Below are positions 34,026 through 45,418 of a stretch of 64,000 nt of DNA, in pieces. Source of the DNA: Hybos culiciformis (taxonomy: Eukaryota; Arthropoda; Insecta; Diptera; Hybotidae); contig CAXFZM010000075.1 in the NCBI GenBank assembly GCA_964007475.1, forward strand, positions 36,001-100,000. The letters are read 5' to 3'. Each line of letters opens with the position of its first letter. The first letter of the stretch is position 1. A model generated the notes under the pieces. The model was not told the origin of the DNA. It made no database searches and saw only the letters and a program-made list of their open reading frames with translations. Made by a program: the position numbers and the translations under genes.

Positions 34026-34199
34026 ACCGTTTCAAAAATATAAGGTGAAAAAGTGAAATACGTCAAAAAGTTATAAATGCAATTTTTCGCAATTTTTTTT
34101 TTTGAAACATTAGGTAATTTTATTACCTACATTTAACAAAAAAATTATAGTTCTAGGATGTACCGTTACCGATAAAATTGCAAAAAACCGTTATTTCAA

Positions 34200-34780
34200 A
34201 AAAAATCAGTTGCGTTTTTCGGCCACTAGATGGCATTTGCGGGTACAATGTCCCGAGTCCCCATTGCCGGTAGTGCCCCTTAGTGATGATTTCATCCCGA
34301 AAGCTCACACCCCCTATTCGGTAGAATCCCCGAGGTCGCTGGGTAGGAGGTCAACAAATTGTTTGTTACGAAATATATATGTTTAATCGTTTCATGTTTT
34401 TATGTACCAAATTTGAATGAAATCGGACAAACTGTTGAAGTTCTCCCCTAGGGAATGTCGCTGGGTTTATTACGAAATTGCTGTGTGTAATCATTTCCTC
34501 TTTTACGTACCAAATTTGAATGAAATCGGACGAACTTTTGAAGTTCATTTCCAGGGCAGGTCGCTGGGTAGGAGGTAAATAAAATTTTTGTTACGAAATT
34601 AGTGTGTAATCATTTTCTCTTTTTACGTTCCAAATTCCCCAAAGTGGTCCCTGGGTAGGAGGCCAATCAAATTTTAAAATAGCCTATAACGACATCCCGA
34701 GCTGAGACAAAGACATGGTGTAAGTTTGAAAACGATCGGTTGAGCGGTTGAGGAGCCAAAGAGACAAAGAGAAACTTTTA
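34200..34780. repeat. ~100-bp subunit repeat block (unit 2, second site)
   Basis: Copy of 18240-18830 with the AAATTTGAATGAAATCGGA subunits. About 20 bp near 34085 (just upstream) are missing relative to unit 1. Confidence 0.75.
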
Positions 34781-34809
34781 TATATCTGTATATCTAATGA
34801 TCTAATGAT

Positions 34810-35584
34810 CAGCCATCGACCCACGGGCAGCATGCAGCCCATTCGGTTGTTAAATGTGGCCCATTGAGTTTTAATTTTTAATATAAATTTTATTCATTCG
34901 TAATAATTAAAATTCTTAAAAAATCGACTCTAGTGTGCTTTTAGTTTGACTATTGCAGTGTGTGTTTTTAATTTGACAATTTCAAGATTGTATCGATATT
35001 TTAGAAAAAGAGTTTTCGACGCGGTTTTCTGACTTTCACAGCCGTTCCAAAGCAGGAAATGGAGTTAATCGACCTGCAATGTAATGATTTGTTAAATGTT
35101 AAAATAAACTTTTGACCCATCGCAGTTGAAATCATTTTATTCCAGCCTCCAAGACTCTGCTTTTCCGCGTTTGAAAAAATTTTCCGCTGGGATGATAAGA
35201 AATTTCAAAAAACATATATCTACTAGCAAATATTTTAAAAATTAAATTATATAAAAACTAAATTCTTAGTAGAATTACCGATGAACACCTGCGTGCAATA
35301 TTAAGCGCAGGGGCAACCAAATTTGAACCCAACTTTAATGAACTGATAAAAAATACAAAACAATACCAAATATCGCATTAATTTTGTTTATTGTTTTTAC
35401 AAATAAATTTTTCTTTTGGTTTTTTTAAAATAAAAAAAATGTTAAAAAAAATCCTTTTTTTATTTGTTAATGAAAGTAAAATTGGAAGCTAAAAATGGAA
35501 AAGTAAGTATTAAAAGCCAATAACCTAAGCCCTTAACCAGAAAATGGATTCTTGCCTATTACTCAAAAAGGTTGCCGACGGCTG
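34810..35584 (+). pseudogene. hAT transposase C-terminal relic (unit 2)
   Basis: Counterpart of 18875-19649 with the same broken frame. The readable end block (ITDEHLRAIL.., ending TAA) is at 35274-35381. The left terminus reads CAGCCATCGACCC here. Confidence 0.8.
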
Positions 35585-36672
35585 TATTAGATTGTTATTT
35601 AAACCCTATGGCTTTATGTCAAGGCAACTTTTATGCACATGGATAAAACAAAAATACTCCTATAAAAAATAGGAAATTTCAAAATATAAAAACATTAGAA
35701 TTTAAAATTAATAATTCGTAATTTTTACTATAATATATTTTGTTCTAATTAAGCGGAAAATCAAAGTATTTGTATTTGAAGTTGAGTTTTCAATTGTGAA
35801 TGCGTAAATTATAATTGTGAGTACAGCGGCAGTTAATTGGGACCTTGGAATTGTTAAATATTGTGCACTTTAACTTGTAATATTTATAGCTTAATATCTT
35901 CAAAGCTTGTTTTGTTGAGAAAAAGTTAAGCAACAGTTGATAGATCCAAAGAACTAGAGAAGCTTATAGATAACTCTAAACTAATTTTCTAACTCAGCTT
36001 TTACGAGAGTATAGTTTATAGTCGACGAATATGCATACACGCAGAGAAATGCCCTTTCATTCAATATGGTTATATCAGTCATATATGTACTCTTAATCAT
36101 AACGAAAAAATAGCCCTATGATTAAAAATATTCACGCAAAGTGAATAATCTTTGCATATAATTACATCGTGATTACCTCATGATTTACTTGAAATCATAA
36201 GCTATAATGCTGAGTCACGCTGGTCATAAGTTATGATTAAGCAAAAACATTTTTTTTTTACTTTTTATTTTATTTTAGGTGATGAAAATTCATATTATTT
36301 ATTTTAATTACTAAATGAGCCGTTTATTTTGAAAGTGGTTTAAGTCCATTTGTTCTTGCATTGAGATATTTAAGGGTTTGTGTTTGAACTGATTTAAAAA
36401 TATTGGTAACTGGTATTAAATCACTTTCATGTTTTTTTGACCTTAATCATGTTAGATTATAAAATGTAATACTTTTATAAACATTATTTGCATTACTTGA
36501 CATTATCTTGACATTTTAAAATACGCTGCAATCGTCCTACTGATATATTAAAAGTATACTTAAAAAACTATTTTTTACATACATTAATATTTCCATGAAC
36601 TAATTTTCAAGTGTCAAAATCAAAGCGATTTTAATAATACTATATTAAAATTGTTTATAAATAAAAAGGATA
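35585..36672. other. AT-rich non-coding DNA (unit 2)
   Basis: Copy of 19650-20730; no gene is seen. Confidence 0.5.
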
Positions 36673-36680
36673 TGTAGAAT
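36673..36680. other. Empty target site TGTAGAAT
   Basis: A single TGTAGAAT joins sequences that in unit 1 lie on the two sides of the 788-bp hAT element at 20739-21526. It proves that the insertion came after the duplication, or that one allele lacked it. Confidence 0.95.
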
Positions 36681-36813
36681 TGTGTTTATTGTTATCATTA
36701 ACTATTTTTTTTGGAAAATGGACTGAAACCATTTTCAAAATAAACGGTTCAAATAATAGTTGAAATTTTCTGTAATGTCGCTTTACAAAAAAAAAACAAT
36801 TTTTTTTTGCTTC

Positions 36814-36869
36814 TTTCGGGATTCGAACCTGCGTCCTTAACATTACAGATAGCCAACACACCACACAGA
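36814..36869 (-). repeat. tRNA-derived SINE head, minus strand (unit 2)
   Basis: Copy of 21668-21725 with B-box GGTTCGAATCC (36819-36829) and A-box-like TGGTGTGTTGG (36853-36863) on the minus strand. Confidence 0.6.
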
Positions 36870-36908
36870 AAATGTTTATTTTCTATTTTATATACTTTTT
36901 AAATTTCA

Positions 36909-36978
36909 ATACCGTAGCTGAATGGTAGTGTTGGCGGATTGTAATGCGAAGGACGTAGCATAATTTGGAATCCCAAAG
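36909..36978 (+). repeat. tRNA-derived SINE head, plus strand (unit 2)
   Basis: Copy of 21767-21836, divergently oriented from the neighbouring head; followed by the same A-rich simple repeat (36985-37140). Confidence 0.5.
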
Positions 36979-37251
36979 CATAAGAAATAAAATTATAAAA
37001 TTTAATAAAAATATAATAAAAAAATTCTAATAAATAAAAAAAAATTAAATAAAAAAAAATTAAATAAAAAAATTTAAATAAAAAAAAAATAAATAAAAAA
37101 AATTAAATAAAAAATATTAAATAAAAAAATTAAATTTTATTTTCTTATGTAAAATAGCAATATTACTCGCTTTTAAGACGTAAGAAATGAAATCGATGTT
37201 ATTCGGTAGCATGATTTATGATTTTGCAGTCATAGTGATGGTTTTAACCCT

Positions 37252-37955
37252 TACCCGATCAACCATTCTTTATATTTCTTGAAGAATATTTAAAAGTCTT
37301 GCACCGAATTGGGCAGAAAAATCGATATATAGAATATTTTTTACACTTCTACAATAATATTTAAAATTATTTAACAATCGTTAATTAACTTTAAATATAT
37401 TTACCATATTTGAAACTTTCTTTAAAAAAAATATTTATATTTATTGCATCGCCTTTAAAATATTGCAATAAATTTTAGTTAAATTTCGGTATAACCAGAA
37501 AACGTCGAAAAACTTTATGAATCGATAAAAATATTTTTTTAATTTTCTTTAAAATAATTTAAAAGAAATATCTTTATGGATAGTCACCATTTTTTGAAGA
37601 ATTTGAACTGCTGAGCGATATGATTTTTTACATCGAAATATATTTACTTAACTTTTAAATTTTATAACACTAAAATTCGATGCAGTTCTTTAATATAGTT
37701 CTTTATATAAAAATTAAATTTTGTAAATAAAAGTCGATAAATATTTACAAAAAAATTAATAGTAATTTAAATTTTACTTTACTGAAAACTTTTTTTGATT
37801 TATTTCGGAAAATATGTTAAAGATTTTTCGATACCGATCGATACTTATTTGTGACTGGACAACTTTAAAATCCCGCATCAATTACTAACAATCGGTAAAT
37901 ACTCTTGATTTTAATAAAGATTCTTCACGTAAGTATAAGATTGGTTGATCGGGTA
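37252..37955. mobile_element. TA-flanked MITE (unit 2)
   Basis: Copy of 22107-22810. The right end reads AAGATTGGTTGATCGGGTA here, one base different from unit 1. Confidence 0.75.
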
Positions 37956-38203
37956 GTCATTGTTTGTGATTAATATTTACGGTTTATGGTTATTTGTTCA
38001 TGGCTGCAAACTCTGACTACATTACGCATTCGTGCAAGCGTTTTAATCATAATATCAAATTGGATTTCTTTGTGTGTATATACAACAAATTCCTAATCTT
38101 ACCAAATCAAAGTAATTAATATTAAGAAAGCCTCTTATCGTTATTATTGCATAATTCATAATTAATATTTATAAATTACGAAAAATTCAGAAAAAAAAAT
38201 TCA

Positions 38204-38210
38204 TATATAA
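38204..38210 (+). promoter_or_regulatory. TATA box of the unit 2 protease
   Basis: TATATAA lies 48 bp before the ATG at 38258. Transcription starting about 30 bp downstream would exclude the three upstream ATGs at 38211, 38215 and 38220 and give a very short 5' UTR, as is common for insect digestive proteases. Confidence 0.5.
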
Positions 38211-38257
38211 ATGCATGTTATGAAAAAATATAATTATTAGTTAAAAAATCTATTAAA

Positions 38258-39541
38258 ATGGTTTTTATACAATTCGCAATATTACATTTGTTTGTGCTAT
38301 CAGCATGGTCAAATGAATTTGGAAGAATTCTTAATGGAACCGATGCTGAAATAGGACTTTTTCCACATCAGATTTCTTTGCAAGTATATGGTAGTCATAC
38401 TTGTGGTGGTTCAATTATCTCAGATAAATGGGTGGTCACTGCCGATCATTGTATCGCGTGAGTGGAAACAAAAACTTAGTACTTCATAGCACTTCATAAA
38501 TGAAGATCGTAGTCCGTTTTCCGGGTGACTTGTTGGTGACTTGTTCCCACATGTCAATTCTTACCCAAATCCAATTCAAGATTCACTTCGAGTTTGTGGT
38601 CAATGTTTCAATAAACATATAGTAATTACAATTACTCATATATAAACTATTTCATATATAACAAAATCCATTTTCAGAATTCTTGTACCACATTTGGGAC
38701 TAGATATGACGGTAATAAAATTGAAATTGAAAACTGAAATCTGTTGCAACTTTTTGAAAGTTTAAAAATATAAATCTTTTTAAGCCAGATCTTTAAATTA
38801 TTTAATTATAAAAATTACGGAATAAAATAGGACTAAAAATGTTATTGGTTGAATTATAGAAAAGAAACTAACACCTACAATGTTTGTATAGTTTTTTCTA
38901 CTCAGTTGTAAAACTAGAAATATTTCGATGACGGATGACACATTTGTTTAATGCGTAACTCTAGTAAAATTTTAGCTAAATCAATACTTTTTTTTTTGAC
39001 ATTCAGAGAATTTAAGATGGGGATGTACAAAGTGAAGGCGGGAACAATTGCATTAAGGAGTGGTGGCACTACTGTTCAAATTAAACAGAAAATTGCCCAT
39101 AATGAACATGATATTGCTTTACTGGAATTAATGGAGCGTTTGATATTTACAGAAACTATTGGGCCCATTAAAATTGCTCGAAATGAAATACCAGCAGATA
39201 GTAACATTATTATTTCCGGATGGGGTTCCCGGGACCTGTTAACTGGTGCAACTACAAATATTTTGCAATATAATAAAAATACAATTTTATCACCAAAATC
39301 ATGTGAAGCTATATTATCACGTTTCCAATTCAATTATTATGATGGTTTGATTTGCCTTGATCACGGCGAATATTCTGGCGCTTGCGCTGGAGACTCTGGT
39401 GGACCAGCTGTATATGATAGTCAATTAGTTGGTGTCGCAAGTTTTGTTATTTGTGATTGTGACTCTCCCTATCCGAATGTTTATGTCAAAATATCATTTT
39501 TCCTTGATTGGATTAATGAAGAAACTGGATTGGATTTCTGA
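38258..39541 (+). CDS. Secreted chymotrypsin/elastase-like serine protease (2 exons)
   Basis: Exon 1 is 38258-38457 and exon 2 is 39007-39541, with GT donor (38458) and AG acceptor (39006). The spliced frame is 244 residues, usual for the S1A family. Residues 1-18 form a signal peptide. A short propeptide ends in Arg23, with the new N-terminus ILNG at 24, so a trypsin-like enzyme would activate it. The catalytic triad is His64 (in TADHC), Asp102 (HDIALL) and Ser197 (GDSGGP). Cys49-65 and 166-183, plus Cys193 with 216 or 218, give the three core disulfides. At the S1 pocket, the positions equivalent to 189, 216 and 226 are Gly, Val and Asn, not Asp/Gly/Gly as in trypsin. This predicts preference for small or hydrophobic residues. 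A role in gut digestion is likely but inferred. Unit 1 holds a copy without start codon. Confidence 0.9.
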
Positions 39542-39623
39542 TTATTAGCATCAATATTAATTTATTCACATACAAAAATCATTAGTCATTAATCATTATT
39601 ACGCTGGTTGTTTTTTGGGAGCT

Positions 39624-39629
39624 AATAAA
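39624..39629 (+). terminator. Polyadenylation signal AATAAA (unit 2 protease)
   Basis: AATAAA 83 bp after the TGA at 39539-39541. The first such hexamer downstream of the stop, so a reasonable 3' end signal. Confidence 0.7.
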
Positions 39630-39949
39630 ACAGTTTAAAAACACAAAAAAAGTTTCAAACAAAATTCAATTATTTATCATTTTCTACGAACTATGCAGTA
39701 TTAAATTTTTACCCATCTACGATATAAAAAAAAGGCAAATTTTGTTATAAAACGGAATGTGTAAAAAAAATCATTTTCAATGCGGAAACTGAATTTAGTG
39801 TTTAAATTTGCTTATACTATTTTTTTTTTTTTAAATATCAAAAAATTGAAATTCGTCGGGATGGGAAGTACACAAGAAAATAGACCTGCTCAAAATTTTT
39901 TTTTTTGATTTTTTAACAAATTGTGTTTTAAATATAATATTTGTTGTTT
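39630..39949. other. AT-rich spacer before the Penelope arm
   Basis: Runs of A and T with no gene; same as 24633-24944. Confidence 0.55.
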
Positions 39950-41391
39950 CGTATCCTTATATTTATATATATTTTTAATTATTTTTTTGAGGTTGAGGAT
40001 AAAAATAAAACGAATTGTTTATCTTTTTTTAATCTACTGCCAATATATTTCGTTTCTTGTTTTGAAACTTCTTCAGGGCTACATAATATATAAAGAAATA
40101 TTTGATTTTAAAAAACTCAGAATTATAATCTTAAACTTAATCTACAACTAATATCATACCTTGATTATCTTAAGATAGTTCGTCTAAAAATTTAAAATGA
40201 AAACTGCACATTACTTGATATAGACATTAAAAAATAAATATATAAAATAATTAAAATATTAACTGACAAATTTAAATAATTTAAAATACACAAATAATTT
40301 GAAGAACAACCTTACACTATTATATAAAATATTACTACTGCTTTATTACTATTTTACTTTTTTAATATAATATTACTATATGATAATGAGAAAAAAGAAA
40401 AAGTGAGAGTATTTATGGATCATTAATATACAAAAGAGAAAAAATACAAAAAGAGAAAAAAAAAAAAAAATATTTATAAAGTACAAACCTAAACTAAAGT
40501 TCAACGAACTTTTCTTAAAATTTCTTTATAAAAAAAAAAAAAAAATAAATAAATTTAATAAAATCATTGCAAAAACTCTCTCCTTTTTATTCTAAATAAA
40601 CATTATATTAATAATTGAGAAAATCAACATTATCAAAATGTATAGATTTTTTATTATATATATAAATATATAAATATTGGTATACTATTAAAAACTCAAA
40701 ATTGTTCCTATTGTATGTCTTATTCTTAAAAAATATTTTTATATTATTTCATGATCATATTTTTGTATCTATGGATAATGTCATTATAACTGTTATTAAG
40801 TCTTTGTGTATCTGTTCTAAAGTTAATTGTGTCATTTAATTGGATATATATCATTTCTAGAATGTTTCTCTTTTTAAAATTTGATTCTAAGTCTAAGATT
40901 TGAATGTTTTCAAAATCAAAATTATGTGCATTGTCAAAATGATGAAAATCTAACGCTGTTTTTTCTATCTTGTCTAATTGTGATATTTGTGGTTATTTCT
41001 TCTGTCTTTAAGATACTGTTTTGTTTGTCCTATATAGCATTTGTCACAATTATTGCAATTAATTTTATAAATTAAATCTGATTGGAGGTTTGTTGGTGTT
41101 TTATGTTTTAATGTTGTGAATAAATTTTTAACTGTTTTAATGTTATAAAAAGCTAAATTAATGTTTTTTTCTTTAAACAAGTTTTTAAATTTATATGAAA
41201 TATCTGGAATGTAAGGAACTTTGTAGTAGATTTTTTGTGTTTTAAGTCTTGGAATTTGTGGTTTTTTCAATTTTTGTTCAATTCTGTGTATCGTTTTGTT
41301 GATTATTAGTTTAGGATAATTATTGTTTTTAAACAGATCTTTTAGTTTATCTATGTTTTCTTTTTTAAATACATTGTTACTTGTTGTAAGA
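39950..41391 (-). mobile_element. Inverted 5' partial copy of the Penelope-like element
   Basis: The minus strand of this segment matches 43977-45418, that is, the C-terminal part of the coding region plus the 3' UTR. It abuts the forward copy at about 41392, so the whole element is a large inverted repeat with the rest of the gene in the loop. On the minus strand, 41270-40974 reads on from the RT tail into the GIY-YIG domain (YKINCNNCDKCYIGQT). It lacks the two frameshifts of the forward copy but has its own 12-bp deletion near 40984, with an early stop. Fused inverted partial copies are a known habit of Penelope elements. Confidence 0.9.
40039..40079 (-). ncRNA. Hammerhead-ribozyme-like motif in the inverted arm
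   Basis: Same 41-nt motif as 45291-45331 on the minus strand, with ATT-GGC rather than GTT-GGC at the proposed cleavage site. Both fit the NUH rule. Confidence 0.4.
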
Positions 41392-41393
41392 AA

Positions 41394-44300
41394 TTGTCAT
41401 CGCTCTACAACAGAAAAATTTTCCTCCTAAAATGTAGATCAAACAATGTTACACCTAATCATATTAAAAATAACATAGATTGTATTTATTCACTACAACT
41501 AGACGACCATCCGTTCCAGAAAGAAACAAATAATATTTTAGTACATTTTAGAAAATCAGTCCTAAATTTAGAAATAAAAATTACGATGCACAAAATTTGG
41601 AAACATGAGTTAACACTTAAGAAACTTATAACTAAAGTTAAAAATGAGATATCAAAAGAAATATTCGACAAATTTAAAGAAAGAGCAACCAACAAATATA
41701 ATTTTTTATTTGAAAAAATAAAATCACAAAACATAATAAAATTTAATAAACTTATTGAGAAACATCTATTTTTTACTATAAAAGAAAATGAAAAATTTAT
41801 AAAAAACTTCTCCTCAGTAGTTTTACCGTTAGAAGTAAAGAAAATTCTCGGAGTGGGCCCAAATTTCAGCCTTCCTATGGAAAAAAATGAAATTCCTATT
41901 CCACATTTAATAAAAGATTTAGAATCAATCATCCAAAAGGAATTTACAGATGAAAATGAAAGTGTGAATATAAGATGTAAAACAATCAACATTATTACTA
42001 ACTATATTTAAACAAACCAACAGATAACAAGAAATATAATATTATTAAAAAAGACTACAAAACAACAAGACAATTTTTAAATCAACATCCAGAACTTATA
42101 GTAAGCAAAGCAGACAAAGGCCAAACTACAGTCGTTATGGATAAACAGGAATACCAAAATTACATGGACAATTTATTGATGGATACATCCAGATACAAAG
42201 AGCTAAAAAAAGATCCAACTAGCATTCTACAAAAAAAAGCAAATAATTACATAAAAACTCTAGCTAAAATGAATGTAATAGATCAAAGAAAAGAGAAAAT
42301 GATGATAAAAAATAATTGTATAGCCCCACCAATGTTCCCTCTAATTTGTTTAAAAGCTGGGCAAAAATGCACTTCCTTGCGCGCATTATTTGTAATTTAT
42401 TCTTATTGCCCCAAAACTAAAAACGGAGAGTAGTGAAAGAAAAATTAGGAAAAAAAAATTAAAATTTGGTACATGAAGAAAAATTAGGAAAAAAAAAATT
42501 AAAATTTGGTACATTAAAAATGGAAACGATTAAACAAACAAACTTCGTAACAAAAAATTTATTGGCCTCCTACCCAGCGACCTTCTCCTTGGGAGGTCTT
42601 GAAATTTGGTATATAAAAAGAGGAAATAATTAAACACACAAATTTCGAAAAAAAAGGTTTATACCAACAGAAAATCAATAAAAGAAACTTATAATGTATA
42701 CCTCGATCACTCCGAAAGAAACAAAAATAGATACCAAAACGTACCAAAATTTGTATTATAAAAACAAATATAAAATTCAGATGTTACTTTGTAGTTATAA
42801 ATAATAATATTATAAAATAATAAAAACAAATTCAAAATCTTATTTTAAATTTAAATATTCACGACGATTTATTTGGTTTTTCCAATATAAATAAATTTCA
42901 TTTCAATCGAAATTAGTTCCATCTAAAATATTCGTCTGAATAAAATCGAGAAAAAAAAACGTATAGTAGAAACGAAACGATTTTCCAGCAAAAAATTTAT
43001 GGCTGATTAATGAAAATTCAAAATTTTATTTGTGAATTTAAAATTTTTTTAATAAAATAACTTTATTATTGCGTTAAATTTTGTCTGCGCGCAAAATAAA
43101 TGATCTGCGCGCAAAATAAATGATCTGCGCGCAAGTAAAAAAAGGGTACGCTAGCGCGCAACGCGCGCAGCTTGGAGGGAACATTGAGCCCCACGAATCT
43201 GTGCTCAAAGGAAAATACACAAAAATGTTTTAAAAATGAGAGAAATAGTAGATTGCACAAAAACTCCGTTATATAATTTATCTGTGGAAATACATCAAAT
43301 TTTATCAAAAGTAAACACTACTATACATTATAATTTAAAAAATTCAATTGAATTTGTAGAATTTTTAAAAGACATAAAATTACCATCTAACTATGTACTA
43401 GCTTCGTTAAATGTAGTAGCAATGTTTCCAAGTATCACAAAAGAATTAGTTTTGTCTGTTATTAAAAAATATTGGAAATTTATTTCAGCTTATACTGAGA
43501 TAAGCTTAGAATTCTTTTTAGAAATATTATCGTTTTATTTCGATTCTAGCTACTTTATCTACGAAGATAAATATTTCCAACAAATAACACGGATGTGCTA
43601 TGGGGTCACCGTGTAGTTCTTCTATAGCCAACTTGGTCATGTTTGATGTAATAGAAATGACGAAAGATAAACTGGATTTTGACAGGGATTTTTTCAGACT
43701 TTATGTAGATGACAGTTGTTTTGCAGCACCAAATGACAAAATAGAGACAATAATAATAAAATTTAACGAATACAACCCTAATCTAGCCTTCACAGCAGAA
43801 ATAGAAAAAGACAAAACAATTCCATTTTTAGACATGACATTACACAGACAAGAAGATGGAAAGATTTTGACGAATTGGTATTCGAAACCAAGTAATTCAG
43901 GTAGAATTCTTAATTTTAATAGTAATCATCCTACACACCAAAAAATTAATACTATTAGCAATATCATAGAAAAATGTCTTACAACAAGTAACAATGTATT
44001 TAAAAAAGAAAATATAGATAAACTAAAAGATCTGTTTAAAAACAATATTTATCCTAAACTAATAATCAACAAAACGATACACAGAATTGAACAAAAATTG
44101 AAAAAACCACAAATTCCAAGACTTAAAACACAAAAAATCTACTACAAAGTTCCTTACATTCCAGATATTTCATACAAATTTAAAAACTTGTTTAAAGAAA
44201 AAAACATTAATTTAGCTTTTTATAACATTAAAACAGTTAAAAATTTATTCACAACATTAAAGCATAAAACACCACAAACCTCCAATCAGATTTAATTTAT

Positions 44301-44640
44301 AAAATTAATTGCAATAATTGTGACAAATGCTATATAGGACAAACAAAACAAACAGTATCTTACAGACAGAAGAAATAACCACAAATATGATTGCAAAATA
44401 TCACAATTAGACAAGATAGAAAAAACAGCGTTAGCTTTTCATCATTTTGACAATGCACATAATTTTGATTTTGAAAACATTCAAATCTTAGACTTAGAAT
44501 CAAATTTTAAAAAGAGAAACATTCTAGAAATGATATATATCCAATTAAATGACACAATTAACTTTAGAACAGATACACAAAGACTTAATAACAGTTATAA
44601 TGACATTATCCATAGATACAAAAATATGATCATGAAATAA
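41394..44640 (+). pseudogene. Penelope-like RT with GIY-YIG endonuclease, broken
   Basis: Penelope-like proteins copy RNA with a telomerase-related RT and nick DNA with a GIY-YIG nuclease. Pieces: 41394-42011 is the N-terminal part with an 'LPLEVKKILGVGPNFSLP' segment. 42090-42345 holds 'SKADKGQTTVVMDKQEYQ', typical just before the RT fingers. 43236-43616 and 43600-44295 carry 'LASLNVVAMFPSI', 'MGSPCSSSIANLVM' and the catalytic 'RLYVDDS'. 44290-44640 holds 'IYKINCNNCDKCYIGQT' and a long C-terminal tail ending in TAA. Lesions are a 0.9-kb insertion, a frameshift near 43595, loss of one A near 44274, and a 4-base insertion near 44350. Catalytic aspartates remain but no intact protein is possible. 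Confidence 0.92.
42345..43222. mobile_element. Unidentified insertion in the Penelope RT
   Basis: RT homology stops after 'APPMFP' (about 42340) and resumes with 'REIVDCTKTPLYNLS' (about 43235). The insert contains a reverse-oriented subunit of the ~100-bp repeat family (42530-42660). It also has a GC-rich right part with CTGCGCGCAAAATAAATGAT repeated near 43086-43130 and a GCGCGCAACGCGCGC stretch. TGTTTAAAA on the left and a similar TGTTTTAAAA on the right may be a target duplication. No terminal inverted repeats are clear. Confidence 0.6.
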
Positions 44641-45290
44641 TATAAAAATATTTTTTAAGAATAAGACATACAATAGGAACAATTTTGAGTTTTTAATAGT
44701 ATACCAATATTTATATATTTATATATATAATAAAAAATCTATACATTTTGATAATGTTGATTTTCTCAATTATTAATATAATGTTTATTTAGAATAAAAA
44801 GGAGAGAGTTTTTGCAATGATTTTATTAAATTTATTTTTATTTTTTTTTTTTATTAAAGAAATTTTAAGAAAAGTTCGTTGAACTTTAGTTTAGGTTTGT
44901 ACTTTATAAATATTTTTTTTTTTTCTCTTTTTGTATTTGTATATTAATGATCCATAAATACTCTCACTTTTTCTTTTTTCTCATTATCATATAGTAATAT
45001 TATATTAAAAAAGTAAAATAGTAATGAGGCAGTAGTAATATTTTATATAATAGTGTAAGGTTGTTCTTCAAATTATTTGTGTATTTTAAATTATTTAAAT
45101 TTGTCAGTTAATATTTTAATTATTTTATATATTTATTTTTTAATGTCTATATCAAGTAATGTGCAGTTTTCATTTTAAATTTTTAGACGAACTATCTTAA
45201 GATAATCAAGGTATGATATTAGTTGTAGATTAAGTTTAAGATTATAATTCTGAGTTTTTTAAAATCAAATATTTCTTTATATATTATGTG

Positions 45291-45331
45291 GCCCTGAAGA
45301 AGTTTCAAAACAAGAAACGAAATATGTTGGC
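45291..45331 (+). ncRNA. Hammerhead-ribozyme-like motif in the Penelope 3' UTR
   Basis: The order is GCC (stem I), CTGAAGA (CUGANGA core), an extra A, GTTTC-AAAACAA-GAAAC (stem II hairpin), GAAA (core), TATGTT (very short stem III with NUH ending GUU), GGC (stem I partner). This is the arrangement of the minimal type I hammerheads reported from Penelope-like elements, with a very short stem III. The unpaired A after CTGAAGA is a deviation. It is kept in all three copies in this window. Activity is not shown. Confidence 0.45.
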
Positions 45332-45418
45332 AGTAGATTAAAAAAAGATAAACAATTCGTTTTATTTTTATCCTCATCCTCAAAAAAACAATTAAAAATA
45401 TATTTAAATATAATATTT

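Larger units (their letters stand above)
25324..40315. repeat. Tandem segmental duplication, unit 2 (14,992 bp)
   Basis: Starts with TCTGATGAAAG (25324), identical to the start of unit 1, and ends with CTTAC (40315). There the sequence runs on into the rest of the Penelope inverted arm, which unit 1 lacks. The junction shows no inserted bases and no clear microhomology. Confidence 0.95.
41392..45418 (+). mobile_element. Penelope-like element, forward copy (5' truncated)
   Basis: Carries, in order, a PLE N-terminal region, RT and GIY-YIG endonuclease, then a ~780-bp 3' UTR. The whole right part from 43977 is repeated inverted at 39950-41391. An unrelated ~0.9-kb insertion splits the RT at about 42345-43222. 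The coding region opens directly at the join with the inverted arm, so its true 5' end is missing. Unit 1 holds only the last 379 bp of the inverted arm. Confidence 0.92.

Noticed and set aside
38678..38711. A 34-base micro-exon in the protease intron (between TTTTCAG and GGTAATA)
   Set aside because: Including it shifts the phase so that exon 2 would start AGA ATT TAA, a stop. Skipping it gives a perfect 244-codon S1A protease.
40744..41270. An independent minus-strand GIY-YIG homing endonuclease gene
   Set aside because: Its sequence is the inverted copy of the Penelope C-terminus at 43977-44640, not a separate gene.
41486..41992. A 168-codon minus-strand gene
   Set aside because: Antisense shadow of the Penelope N-terminal region, which matches its family on the plus strand.
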